From Betaproteobacteria bacterium (GTDB taxonomy: Bacteria; Pseudomonadota; Gammaproteobacteria; Burkholderiales; SG8-39), in the NCBI GenBank assembly GCA_007280315.1, contig QYQC01000253.1, forward strand, positions 1-16,272: a stretch of DNA of 16,272 bases, given 5' to 3'. The notes under the pieces are model-generated. The model searched no databases, was not told the origin of the DNA, and saw nothing but the letters and a program-made list of their open reading frames with translations. Each line of letters starts with the position of its first letter. Within the stretch, counting starts at the first letter, position 1. The translations under genes and the position numbers were made by a program. This document shows positions 1-7,124 of this stretch, piece after piece.

Positions 1-660
1 GGTGTTGGCGATGCCGCCGCCGACGATCAATTCATCCACCTTCGCAGCAAGCGCCGCGAGGATGGTGAGCTTGGTCGATACCTTGGAGCCGGCGACGATC
101 GCGATCAGAGGCCGGGCGGGCGCAGCCAGCGCCTTGCCCAGCGCCTCCAGTTCCGCCGCCATCAGCGGCCCGGCACAGGCAACGGGTGCGAACTTCGCCG
201 CGCCGTAGGTGGTCGCTTCGGCGCGGTGCGCCGTTCCGAACGCGTCGTTGACATAGATATCGCACAAGTCCGCGATACGCTTCGCCAGCGCGTCGTCGTT
301 CTTCTTTTCACCCTTGTTGAAACGGCAGTTTTCCAGCAACACCACCTTGCCCGGCTCCACCTCGACACCGTCCAGCCATTCGCGCTTGAGCGGCACCTCG
401 ACCCCGAGCAGCCCGGACAGGTGACGCGCCACCGGCGCGAGCGATTCCGACTCGCTCCATTCCCCCTCCTTCGGCCGGCCAAAATGGGAGGCCAGCATCA
501 GGCGCGCGCCCGCGGTAAGCGCAAAGCGGATGCCCGGCAGAGCTGCGCGAATGCGCGTGTCGTCGCTGATCACGCCGTCCTTGGCGGGTACATTGAAATC
601 CACGCGGATCAGCACCCGCTTGCCGCGCAGGTCGAGATCGGTCATTTTCAGGATGGCCAT
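1..660 (-). CDS. pgk: Phosphoglycerate kinase, N-terminal 220 residues (3' end beyond window)
   Basis: Pgk phosphorylates 3-phosphoglycerate with ATP to 1,3-bisphosphoglycerate, the step after RuBisCO in the Calvin cycle, and also acts in glycolysis. I translated the minus strand from the ATG at 660-658. The frame is open to the left edge and begins MAILKMTDLDLRGKRVLIRV, a typical betaproteobacterial Pgk start. Visible family motifs are RVDFNVP (about residues 19-25), SHFGRPKEG (58-66), LLENCRF, YVNDAFGTAHR and AGSKVSTK of the nucleotide-proximal region, ending in GGGIANT at the edge. That is a little over half of a usual ~390-residue enzyme, and the C-terminal ATP domain lies outside. The Shine-Dalgarno is weak (GAG about 10 nt upstream). 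A second ATG at 645 is possible but would lose conserved residues. It is the last visible gene of the operon and is separated from gap by 330 bp of palindromic DNA. Confidence 0.96.
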   Translation of the reverse strand, partial: MAILKMTDLDLRGKRVLIRVDFNVPAKDGVISDDTRIRAALPGIRFALTAGARLMLASHFGRPKEGEWSESESLAPVARHLSGLLGVEVPLKREWLDGVEVEPGKVVLLENCRFNKGEKKNDDALAKRIADLCDIYVNDAFGTAHRAEATTYGAAKFAPVACAGPLMAAELEALGKALAAPARPLIAIVAGSKVSTKLTILAALAAKVDELIVGGGIANT

Positions 661-705
661 GTCGTTCTCGTTGAAATACGGTTGTAAATCAGTTAGCAAG
701 ACCTT

Positions 706-730
706 GCGCGGACGAGAAATCCGTCCGCGC
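706..730. repeat. Perfect 9-bp inverted repeat, 7-nt loop
   Basis: The arms are GCGCGGACG at 706-714 and CGTCCGCGC at 722-730, around the loop AGAAATC. This is the pgk-proximal member of the cluster, and its left arm overlaps the outer 13-bp repeat, so the two pairings are mutually exclusive. Alternative pairing of this kind is what an attenuator would need, but no leader peptide or ligand site is evident. Confidence 0.85.
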
Positions 731-731
731 G

Positions 732-782
732 GATCGTCGATTGCCTGCGGATGATGAAACCATCCGCAGGCAATCGACGATC
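732..782. repeat. Perfect 22-bp inverted repeat, 7-nt loop
   Basis: The left arm 732-753 starts GATCGTCGATTGCC and ends CGGATG. The loop at 754-760 is ATGAAAC. The right arm 761-782 is the exact reverse complement of the left arm over all 22 positions. A perfect 51-bp palindrome is far stronger than a typical terminator stem and could extrude as a cruciform or act as an RNase III substrate in RNA. No U-tract follows on either strand. Confidence 0.92.
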
Positions 783-818
783 TTGTTAGAACCCAACACC
801 ATCCTTGCTTTTACCAGT

Positions 819-867
819 AACCGTGATTTCCGTACGGATGCTTTCTATCCGTACGGAAATCACGGTT
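819..867. repeat. Perfect 21-bp inverted repeat, 7-nt loop
   Basis: The left arm 819-839 starts AACCGTGATTTCC and ends GTACGGAT. The loop at 840-846 is GCTTTCT. The right arm 847-867 is the exact reverse complement over all 21 positions. The apex (CGGAT before the loop, ATCCG after it) resembles those of the 706-730 and 732-782 palindromes, suggesting a shared origin. No T-tract follows on either strand. Confidence 0.92.
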
Positions 868-868
868 G

Positions 869-883
869 GCGCGCGCAGCGCGC
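869..883. repeat. GCGCGC inverted repeat, 3-nt loop
   Basis: GCGCGC at 869-874 and 878-883 flank GCA. In the minus-strand transcript this is the first structure met after the gap gene. The sequence is short and self-complementary, so chance in GC-rich DNA is plausible. Its right arm overlaps the outer 13-bp repeat. Confidence 0.5.
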
Positions 884-990
884 AAGGTCTTAACATACTC
901 TGCCCGAACGAAAAGCTCGGTTATCTCACTTTCGGACAGCGCGGACTCTACGCAACGCCGGAGCGACAATCACCCGCGCCCGGTCGCAAT

Positions 991-2004
991 TCACTTCGCG
1001 TTCATGAACGCAACCGTCGTGTCCAGCATGCGGTTGCTGAAACCCCACTCGTTGTCATACCAGGAGGACACCTTCACCAGCGTCCCGCCCGACACCTTGG
1101 TCAGCGTGGAATCGAAAATGCTGGAATGCGGATTGTGGTTGAAGTCCACCGACACCAGCGGGTCCTGGTTGTAGGCAAGGATGCCCTTCAGGCTGCCTTC
1201 GGCCGCGTCTTTCATTACCTGGTTGATTTCCTCGGCGCTGGTCGCGCGCTTGGCGACGAAGGACAGGTCGACCACTGAAACGTTGATGGTGGGCACGCGC
1301 ATGGCATAGCCGTCAAGCTTGCCGTTCAGTTCCGGCAGCACCAGGCCCACGGCCGCTGCCGCGCCGGTTTTGGTCGGGATCATCGACATCGTCGCCGAGC
1401 GCGCGCGGCGCAGGTCCTCGTGATAGACGTCGGTCAGTACCTGATCGTTGGTATAGGCGTGAATGGTGGTCATCAGGCCGCAGACAAGACCGATCTTGTC
1501 GTGCAGTGGCTTTACCATCGGCGCCAGGCAGTTGGTGGTGCAGGAGGCGTTCGATATCACCGTGTGCGCCGCCTTCAGCACGTTGTGATTCACGCCGTAG
1601 ACGATGGTGGCGTCGACGTCCTTGCCGCCGGGAGCGGAAATAATCACTTTTTTCGCGCCTGCCTTGAGGTGCGCGCCGGCTTTCTCCTTGCTGGTGAACA
1701 GACCGGTGCATTCCAGCACCACGTCCACGTCGAGTTCGGCCCAGGGCAGCTCGGCCGGATTGCGGATGGCGCAGACGCGAATCCTGTCGCCGTTCACGAG
1801 CATGTTGTCGCCTTCGACCGTGACCGTGCCCGGGAATTTGCCATGGGTGGTGTCATAGCGGGTCAAATGGGCATTGGTCTGGGCGTTGCCCAGGTCGTTG
1901 ACGGCGACGATCTGAATATCCTGCTTCTTGCCGCCCTCATACAGGGCGCGCACGATGTTGCGTCCGATGCGGCCATAGCCGTTGATTGCGACCTTGATCG
2001 TCAT
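991..2004 (-). CDS. gap: Glyceraldehyde-3-phosphate dehydrogenase, 337 aa
   Basis: This cytoplasmic enzyme interconverts 1,3-bisphosphoglycerate and glyceraldehyde-3-phosphate with a nicotinamide cofactor, and in this operon it serves the reductive phase of the Calvin cycle. The N-terminal Rossmann motif is INGYGRIGR (residues 8-16). The catalytic cysteine is Cys155 in SNASCTTNCLAP. The C-terminal SWYDNEWG motif is present. Length and domain order are normal for the GapA/CbbG type. The ATG at 2004 is preceded by TTAGGAGCAAGTC, a good ribosome site. NAD versus NADP preference cannot be decided by eye; VNDLG follows the second beta strand. It lies 119 bp downstream of tkt and 330 bp upstream of pgk, and both spacers contain inverted repeats. 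Confidence 0.97.
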   Translation of the reverse strand: MTIKVAINGYGRIGRNIVRALYEGGKKQDIQIVAVNDLGNAQTNAHLTRYDTTHGKFPGTVTVEGDNMLVNGDRIRVCAIRNPAELPWAELDVDVVLECTGLFTSKEKAGAHLKAGAKKVIISAPGGKDVDATIVYGVNHNVLKAAHTVISNASCTTNCLAPMVKPLHDKIGLVCGLMTTIHAYTNDQVLTDVYHEDLRRARSATMSMIPTKTGAAAAVGLVLPELNGKLDGYAMRVPTINVSVVDLSFVAKRATSAEEINQVMKDAAEGSLKGILAYNQDPLVSVDFNHNPHSSIFDSTLTKVSGGTLVKVSSWYDNEWGFSNRMLDTTVAFMNAK

Positions 2005-2065
2005 GACTTGCTCCTAACGAAGATTTGGAATTCCGGGTTCAAACAGACAACCATAGGTATACCAC

Positions 2066-2112
2066 GGATCGCCGCGAAAACGGTTTGAGCAATGTCAATT
2101 TCGCGACGATCC
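2066..2112 (-). repeat. 14-bp inverted repeat in the tkt-gap spacer
   Basis: GGATCGCCGCGAAA at 2066-2079 pairs with TTTCGCGACGATCC at 2099-2112. There is one non-Watson-Crick position, which becomes a G-U pair in the minus-strand RNA. The loop is 19 nt (2080-2098). In the operon transcript it begins about 11 nt after the tkt stop. No U-run follows, so a role in RNA processing or stability, or partial attenuation before gap, is more likely than efficient termination. Confidence 0.75.
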
Positions 2113-2123
2113 TCCGTCTGCGC

Positions 2124-4115
2124 CTAGACCACTCCCTTCACCGCCGCCACTACATGGTCGACGGTGAAACCGAAATACTTGAACAGCTCCGGACCGGGCG
2201 CGGACTCGCCATAGCGATCGATACCGATCACGGCGCCTTCGAGGCCCACGTATTTGCGCCAGTAATCGGACACGCCCGCCTCGACCGCGACGCGCGGCAC
2301 GCCGCGCGGCAAGACCGTTTCACGATAGGCGGCGTCCTGGCGATCGAACACGCTGGTCGAAGGCAGGGACACCACGCGCACGCGCACGCCCTCTGCGCCA
2401 AGCTGTGCCTGCGCGCCCATGGCGAGTTGCACTTCCGAACCGGTGGCGAGCAGCAACGCCTGTGGCGCGCCGGCGCAGTCGGCGAGCACGTAGCCGCCGC
2501 GTGCGATTCCCGCGAGCATCTTGGCGTCGCGCTTCTGGAATGGCAGGTTCTGACGCGAGAACACGAGTGCGCTCGGACCATCGCTGCGCTCGACCGCACT
2601 GATCCACGCCTGCGCGGATTCAACGGTATCGCAGGGGCGCCACACATCCAGGCCCGGCATCAGCCGCAGGCTGGAGACGTGCTCCACCGACTGATGCGTG
2701 GGACCGTCCTCCCCAAGGCCGATCGAATCGTGGGTAAACACGAAAATATTGCGCAGCTTCATCAGTGCCGCCATGCGCAGCGCGTTGCGCTCATAGTCGG
2801 AAAAGGTGAGGAACGTTCCGCTGAAAGGAAGCAGACCGCCATGCAGCCCCATGCCGTTGGTGATGGCCGCCATGCCGAATTCGCGCACGCCGTAGGATAT
2901 GTAATTTCCGCCGCCGTCAGCGCTCAGGGTTTTCGCGCCGGACCAGTTGGTCAGATTCGATCCGGTGAGGTCGGCCGACCCGCCGACGAATTCGGGCAAT
3001 GCCGGTGCCAGGCCTTCGATCGCATTTTGCGACGCCTTGCGTGTGGCGACGGTCTCCGCCTTGGCGTCGATTTTCGCGAGCAGCGCGTCGCAATGCTTGC
3101 GCCAGCTGGCCGGCAACTCCCCCGCCATGCGCCGCCGGAACTCGGCGGCGAGTGGCGCATGCTGTTTCGCATAAGCGGCGAAGCGCTGGTTCCATTCGCC
3201 CTCGATGGCGGCGCCGCTCTGCCGCGCGTCCCAGCCCGCATAGACTTCCGGCGGCAGTTCGAACGGCGGGTGAGTCCAGCCGATCGCCGCGCGCGTGGCT
3301 GCGACTTCCTTTTCGCCCAGTGCCGCGCCGTGCGCGTCGTGCGATCCGGCCTTGTTCGGCGAGCCTTTGCCGATGACAGTCTTGCAGCAGATGAGACTGG
3401 GCCGGTCGCTCACCGCCTTGGCCGCCGCGATCGCGCGATCCACCGCATCCACGTCGTGACCGTCCACCGCGGGAATCACGTGCCAGCCGTAGGCTTCGAA
3501 GCGCTTCGGCGTGTCGTCGGTAAACCAGCCCTCGACCTTGCCGTCGATGGAAATGCCGTTGTCGTCGTAGAGCGCAATCAACTTCCCAAGTTTGAGCGTG
3601 CCGGCGAGCGAACAGGCCTCGTGCGAAATGCCTTCCATCAGGCAGCCGTCGCCGAGAAACGCATAGGTGTGGTGATCGACGATAGCGAGCCCGGGCCGGT
3701 TGAACTCGGCGGCGAGCAGGCGCTCGGCCAGCGCCATGCCAACCGCGTTGCCGACGCCCTGCCCCAACGGCCCGGTGGTGGTTTCCACACCCGGGGTCAC
3801 GCCGACCTCCGGGTGACCCGGCGTCTTCGAGTGCAGCTGACGAAAACGCCGCAGTTCATCGATCGGCAGCGCGTAGCCCGTGAGGTGCAGCAGCGAATAG
3901 AGCAGCATCGAGCCGTGGCCGTTGGAGAGCACGAAGCGGTCGCGGTCGGCCCATTTCGGGTTCGCCGGATTATGGCGCAGGTGGCGATTCCACAGGGCAA
4001 GTGCGATTTCCGCCATGCCCATGGGCATGCCCGGATGGCCGGAGTTGGCGGCCTGCACCGCGTCCATGGATAGGGCGCGGATCGCATTGGCGAGGTCAGC
4101 AGTCGATGTTTTCAT
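2124..4115 (-). CDS. tkt: Transketolase, 663 aa
   Basis: Transketolase is a thiamine-diphosphate enzyme that moves two-carbon ketol units between sugar phosphates, regenerating pentose phosphates for RuBP. The N-terminus (LANAIRALSMDAVQAANSGH) is classic. The ThDP signature runs from GDG (155-157) to N186, and the pyrimidine-domain motif GLGEDGPTHQSVEH is present. The length matches the family (~660). The ATG at 4115 fits the conserved N-terminus, but it has no Shine-Dalgarno: it is preceded by a run of seven C and ACC. It lies 207 bp after prkB, with two hairpins in the gap. In a CBB operon this copy is usually named cbbT, and it could also supply the pentose phosphate pathway. Confidence 0.97.
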   Translation of the reverse strand: MKTSTADLANAIRALSMDAVQAANSGHPGMPMGMAEIALALWNRHLRHNPANPKWADRDRFVLSNGHGSMLLYSLLHLTGYALPIDELRRFRQLHSKTPGHPEVGVTPGVETTTGPLGQGVGNAVGMALAERLLAAEFNRPGLAIVDHHTYAFLGDGCLMEGISHEACSLAGTLKLGKLIALYDDNGISIDGKVEGWFTDDTPKRFEAYGWHVIPAVDGHDVDAVDRAIAAAKAVSDRPSLICCKTVIGKGSPNKAGSHDAHGAALGEKEVAATRAAIGWTHPPFELPPEVYAGWDARQSGAAIEGEWNQRFAAYAKQHAPLAAEFRRRMAGELPASWRKHCDALLAKIDAKAETVATRKASQNAIEGLAPALPEFVGGSADLTGSNLTNWSGAKTLSADGGGNYISYGVREFGMAAITNGMGLHGGLLPFSGTFLTFSDYERNALRMAALMKLRNIFVFTHDSIGLGEDGPTHQSVEHVSSLRLMPGLDVWRPCDTVESAQAWISAVERSDGPSALVFSRQNLPFQKRDAKMLAGIARGGYVLADCAGAPQALLLATGSEVQLAMGAQAQLGAEGVRVRVVSLPSTSVFDRQDAAYRETVLPRGVPRVAVEAGVSDYWRKYVGLEGAVIGIDRYGESAPGPELFKYFGFTVDHVVAAVKGVV

Positions 4116-4254
4116 GGTGGGGGGGACAGTGCGAAGGGAGGATTATCGTCGAAGCGGCGCGATTTTTCCAATGCGGGCGCCAACGAGAGACGAAAGAAAG
4201 CCGCGCCTATCGGGTATGGTACAAGTGTTCAATGGGGAAGTCCTCATCCTCTGA

Positions 4255-4277
4255 TCCTCCTCCCAAAGGGAGTAGGA
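4255..4277 (-). repeat. Imperfect 10-bp hairpin in the prkB-tkt spacer
   Basis: Arms 4255-4264 and 4268-4277 pair at 9 of 10 positions (TCCT-x-CTCCC against GGGAG-x-AGGA) around the loop AAA. It lies just beyond the perfect 13-bp hairpin at 4286-4315 in the direction of transcription, so the transcript would carry two stems in tandem. No U-tract follows. Confidence 0.6.
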
Positions 4278-4285
4278 GGTTTCGA

Positions 4286-4315
4286 GGCGCAAATGGGCCT
4301 TCGCCCATTTGCGCC
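4286..4315 (-). terminator. Perfect 13-bp hairpin just after prkB (terminator- or attenuator-like)
   Basis: Arms GGCGCAAATGGGC (4286-4298) and its exact complement (4303-4315) surround a 4-nt loop. On the minus strand it starts 8 nt after the prkB stop. This position is right for a terminator or a 3'-end stabiliser of the cbbLS-cbbY-fbp-prkB message. The downstream sequence lacks a U-tract, so Rho-independent termination may be weak, and readthrough into tkt is possible. Confidence 0.65.
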
Positions 4316-4322
4316 AACCTCA

Positions 4323-5195
4323 CTAAGCGCGGCGCTTGCGGTCCATGAACTGCAGGATCATCGGGGTGAATATCAGCTGCATCGCCAGTTCCATTTTTCC
4401 GCCCGGTACGACGATGATATTGGGCCGCGACATGAACGAGTCGTGCAACATGGTGATCAGGTAAGGCAGGTCTATGCCCTTGGGATTGGCGAAGCGGATC
4501 ACCAGGAAGCTCTCGTCGGCGCTGGGGATATCGCGCGCGATGAACGGATTCGAAGTGTCCACGGTGGGCACGCGCTGAAAATTGATATGGGTCCGCCCGA
4601 ACTGCGGCACGATGTAATTCACATAGTCGGGCATGCGCCGCAGGATGGTATTCACCACCGCCTCGGTGGAATAGCCGCGCGTCGCCTTGTCGCGATGCAG
4701 TTTCTGGATCCACTCCAGATTGATCGTCGGCACCACGCCCACCAGCAGGTCGGCGTGGTGCGCGATATTTACCTTGTCGGTGACCACCGCACCGTGCAAA
4801 CCCTCGTAGAACAAGAGATCGGTGCCCTGCGGCACGTCCTCCCACGGCGTGAACGTCCCCGGCTCCTGTCCGAACGGTGCGGCCTCGGCCGCGTTGTGCA
4901 GGTACTTGCGGTTGCGGCCGCCGCCGCTCTTGCCATAGGTCGCAAACAGCGCCTCCAGTTCCTCGAACAGATTGGATTCCGGGCCGAAATGGCTGAAATG
5001 GTTGTTGCCGCTTTGCGCCGCCTCATCCATCGCCGCTTTCATCGCCTTGCGGTCGAAGCGGTGGAAAGCGTCTCCCTCGACGATGGCGGCGTTGAGTTTC
5101 TCGCGCCGGAATATGTGCTGGAACGTGCGTGTGACCGAGGTGGTGCCGGCGCCGGATGAACCGGTAATCGCAATGACCGGGTGTTTGACGGACAT
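4323..5195 (-). CDS. prkB: Phosphoribulokinase, class I, 290 aa
   Basis: PRK phosphorylates ribulose 5-phosphate with ATP to the RuBisCO substrate ribulose 1,5-bisphosphate, and with RuBisCO it defines the Calvin cycle. The P-loop GSSGAGTTS lies at residues 12-20, followed by EGDAFHRFDR (about 40-49). The YEGLHG segment and the C-terminal VPGGKMELAMQ typical of the octameric bacterial class are present. The ~290 aa length fits that class and is shorter than plant/cyanobacterial PRK. The ATG at 5195 has AAAGG about 8 nt upstream. It follows fbp by 44 bp and is the last gene of the tightly packed block. cbbP is an equivalent name. Confidence 0.97.
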   Translation of the reverse strand: MSVKHPVIAITGSSGAGTTSVTRTFQHIFRREKLNAAIVEGDAFHRFDRKAMKAAMDEAAQSGNNHFSHFGPESNLFEELEALFATYGKSGGGRNRKYLHNAAEAAPFGQEPGTFTPWEDVPQGTDLLFYEGLHGAVVTDKVNIAHHADLLVGVVPTINLEWIQKLHRDKATRGYSTEAVVNTILRRMPDYVNYIVPQFGRTHINFQRVPTVDTSNPFIARDIPSADESFLVIRFANPKGIDLPYLITMLHDSFMSRPNIIVVPGGKMELAMQLIFTPMILQFMDRKRRA

Positions 5196-5239
5196 GACTC
5201 TTGCCTTTCCAGATTATTGACGGTGGCCGACGGTTTCTT

Positions 5240-6310
5240 CTACTGCACGAACAGCGAGCGCTCGTTGAACAACGGCGACGTAAACGGCTGATCCACGCCG
5301 CGATCGTGCTCGCCATGATAGCGCTCGATGCGCTCGACTTCCTCCTTTGAGCCGAGGATTACCGGCACGCGCTGGTGCAGTCCTTCCGGCGCAACTTCGA
5401 GTACGCGTTCGCGTCCGATCGAGGCCGCGCCCCCTGCCTGTTCCACCAGATACGCCATCGGGTTCGCTTCATACAGCAGGCGCAGGCGCCCGGCTTTGGC
5501 CAGGTCCTTGCTGTCCTTCGGATACATGAACAATCCGCCACGCATCAGAATACGGTGCACTTCGGCGACGAATGACGCTATCCAGCGCATGTTGAAGTCT
5601 TTGCCCCGCGGTCCACTCCGGCCGGCAAGGCATTCGGTGACATAGCGCTTAACCGGCGGCTCCCAGAAGCGCTGGTTGGACGCATTAATGGCGAACTCGC
5701 TCGTTTCAGCCGGAATGCGCAGGTCGGGATGAGACAGAATGAACTCGCCGATTTCCCGGTCCAGGGTAAAGCCGTGCACGCCATGGCCCAACGTGAGCAC
5801 GAGCATGGTGGTCGGGCCGTAAATGGCGTAGCCGGCGCAAACCTGCTCGGTGCCGGGCTGGAGAAAATCCCGGGTCGTCGGCTCGACGATGCCGTCGGCG
5901 CAGCGCAACACCGAGAAAATCGAGCCCACCGCGACGTTGACATCGATATTGCTCGACCCATCCAGCGGATCGAACGCAAGCAGGTAGCGGCCGCGCGGAT
6001 ATTGCGGGGGAATCTGATAGATCTCCTGCAGTTCCTCGGAGGCCATGGCGGCGAGATGCCCGCCGCGTTCGTTGGTACGCAGGAAAATGTCGTTCGCCAT
6101 GACGTCGAGTTTCATTTGCCTTTCGCCCTGGACGTTTGTTCCGGCCGCGGCACCATTGACGCCGGCCAACGCACCTTTGCCGATGAGATTGGCGATGCGC
6201 TTGCAGGCAAGACGAATGTCGTTCAGAAGCGCCGTGAATTCGCCGGTGGCACCGCTGAATTTGCGCTGCTCGCCGATGATGAATTCGGTAAGCGTACTTT
6301 TTAGCGGCAT
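5240..6310 (-). CDS. fbp: Fructose-1,6-bisphosphatase, class I, 356 aa
   Basis: The enzyme hydrolyses fructose 1,6-bisphosphate to fructose 6-phosphate; many CBB-operon forms also act on sedoheptulose 1,7-bisphosphate, which matters here because no separate SBPase is visible. The metal-binding sugar phosphatase motif DPLDGSSNID lies at residues 114-123. The KRYVTECLAG and RYIASFVAEVHRIL-type substrate regions (here RWIASFVAEVHRIL) and the terminal LFNERSLF are typical of proteobacterial Fbp. The ATG at 6310 follows GAGGGG at short spacing. It lies 19 bp after cbbY. cbbF is an equivalent name. Dual FBPase/SBPase activity is an inference from context. Confidence 0.96.
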   Translation of the reverse strand: MPLKSTLTEFIIGEQRKFSGATGEFTALLNDIRLACKRIANLIGKGALAGVNGAAAGTNVQGERQMKLDVMANDIFLRTNERGGHLAAMASEELQEIYQIPPQYPRGRYLLAFDPLDGSSNIDVNVAVGSIFSVLRCADGIVEPTTRDFLQPGTEQVCAGYAIYGPTTMLVLTLGHGVHGFTLDREIGEFILSHPDLRIPAETSEFAINASNQRFWEPPVKRYVTECLAGRSGPRGKDFNMRWIASFVAEVHRILMRGGLFMYPKDSKDLAKAGRLRLLYEANPMAYLVEQAGGAASIGRERVLEVAPEGLHQRVPVILGSKEEVERIERYHGEHDRGVDQPFTSPLFNERSLFVQ

Positions 6311-6329
6311 ATGCCCCTCGTTGCCATCG

Positions 6330-7100
6330 TTATGCCGCCCGAGTCGCCGCGGCGTGCAGCTGCTGCAGTCGTTCCAGTGTCAGATACGGCCCGCCGGCGA
6401 GTCTGGCGTCGCCGCCTTCCAGCGGCGCGTTCGCGTCGCCCAGATTTCGCAACAATAAATCCGCGCCGCTGAAGTCCTGTCCTTCATTCCACGCAGTGGG
6501 CGTAACCACCGTGTACATCCCCGCTGCCTTGGCCGATCGCAGGCCGTTGACCGAGTCCTCGAAGGCAACACAGTCCTCGGCCGGGAGCCGCAGCATACCA
6601 AGCGCCCGCGCATAAATATCGGGCGCCGGTTTTTTGTTTTCCACCACGTCGCCGCAGGCCATGGCCTCGAACCAGTTCCAGGCTTCGGCGCCGAACTGCG
6701 CGCCGATCAGCGCCGAAATATTGGCTGAAGTGGTCGTCGATGCGATGCCCAGACGCAGCCCGGCCGCGCGCGCCTCGCCGATCAACCGCGCCACGCCGGG
6801 GCGCAGCGGCGCGCAACCGTCGGCGATCAGTTCGCCGTAGAGACGCGTTTTGCTGCCGTGAATGAGTTGCACCATGCGTTCCAACCGTGTCTTTTCCTGC
6901 GGCGGAATCGTAAGTGACTTGATATAAACCGAAATGCGCTCCTTGCCGCCGGAGGTACGCAGCAGTTCGGCATACTCGCGCCGGCTCCAGTCCCAGGCGA
7001 GGCCGTGCTCGAGGAACGCCGCGTTGAATGCCTGCCGATGCGTCTCCTCGGTATCGGCGATGGTGCCGTCGACGTCGAATATCAGTGCCTTGATGCTCAC
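6330..7100 (-). CDS. cbbY: CbbY-type HAD-family sugar bisphosphate phosphatase, 256 aa
   Basis: This is a haloacid dehalogenase-superfamily phosphatase. CbbY proteins dephosphorylate xylulose 1,5-bisphosphate, a misfire product that inhibits RuBisCO. HAD motif I is FDVDGT (residues 8-13, nucleophile Asp9). Motif II lies in GIASTTT, motif III lysine in VENKKPAPDIY, and motif IV in VAFEDSVNGL. The cap has the TSGGKER sequence shared by CbbY and plant homologues. I chose the GTG at 7100: it sits 5 nt after GAGGAG, whereas the TTG one codon earlier would be only 2 nt from it. It lies 24 bp after cbbS. Assignment to CbbY rather than a generic phosphoglycolate phosphatase rests on the cap motif and the operon position. 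Confidence 0.9.
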   Translation of the reverse strand: MSIKALIFDVDGTIADTEETHRQAFNAAFLEHGLAWDWSRREYAELLRTSGGKERISVYIKSLTIPPQEKTRLERMVQLIHGSKTRLYGELIADGCAPLRPGVARLIGEARAAGLRLGIASTTTSANISALIGAQFGAEAWNWFEAMACGDVVENKKPAPDIYARALGMLRLPAEDCVAFEDSVNGLRSAKAAGMYTVVTPTAWNEGQDFSGADLLLRNLGDANAPLEGGDARLAGGPYLTLERLQQLHAAATRAA

Positions 7101-7124
7101 CAACTCTCCTCGTTCTGCATACGC

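Larger units (their letters stand above)
698..891. repeat. 194-bp palindrome cluster bounded by a 13-bp inverted repeat, gap-pgk spacer
   Basis: The 330-bp stretch between gap and pgk (661-990) has no credible gene. It holds a nested set of inverted repeats. The outer pair is AAGACCTTGCGCG at 698-710 and its exact reverse complement at 879-891; with a 2-nt gap the match continues into GTTA/TAAC. Inside lie hairpins at 706-730, 732-782, 819-867 and 869-883. None is followed on either strand by a convincing T-tract, so these are not textbook intrinsic terminators. They could be an mRNA-processing or stabilising structure, an attenuator before pgk, or a relic of a small mobile palindromic element. 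No target-site duplication is visible. Confidence 0.85.

Noticed and set aside
732..867. The two long palindromes as standard Rho-independent terminators
   Set aside because: Neither strand has a T-tract after the stem, and both stems are much longer than usual terminators.
698..891. Palindrome cluster as an insertion sequence, MITE or CRISPR
   Set aside because: No transposase, no target-site duplication at the outer repeat ends, and no regularly spaced identical repeats with unique spacers. A decayed mobile element remains possible, but the sequence does not show one.
2025..4073. A 682-codon open frame on the plus strand opposite tkt
   Set aside because: It is the antisense shadow of a strongly conserved transketolase in GC-rich DNA; its translation is rich in Arg and His and resembles no family.
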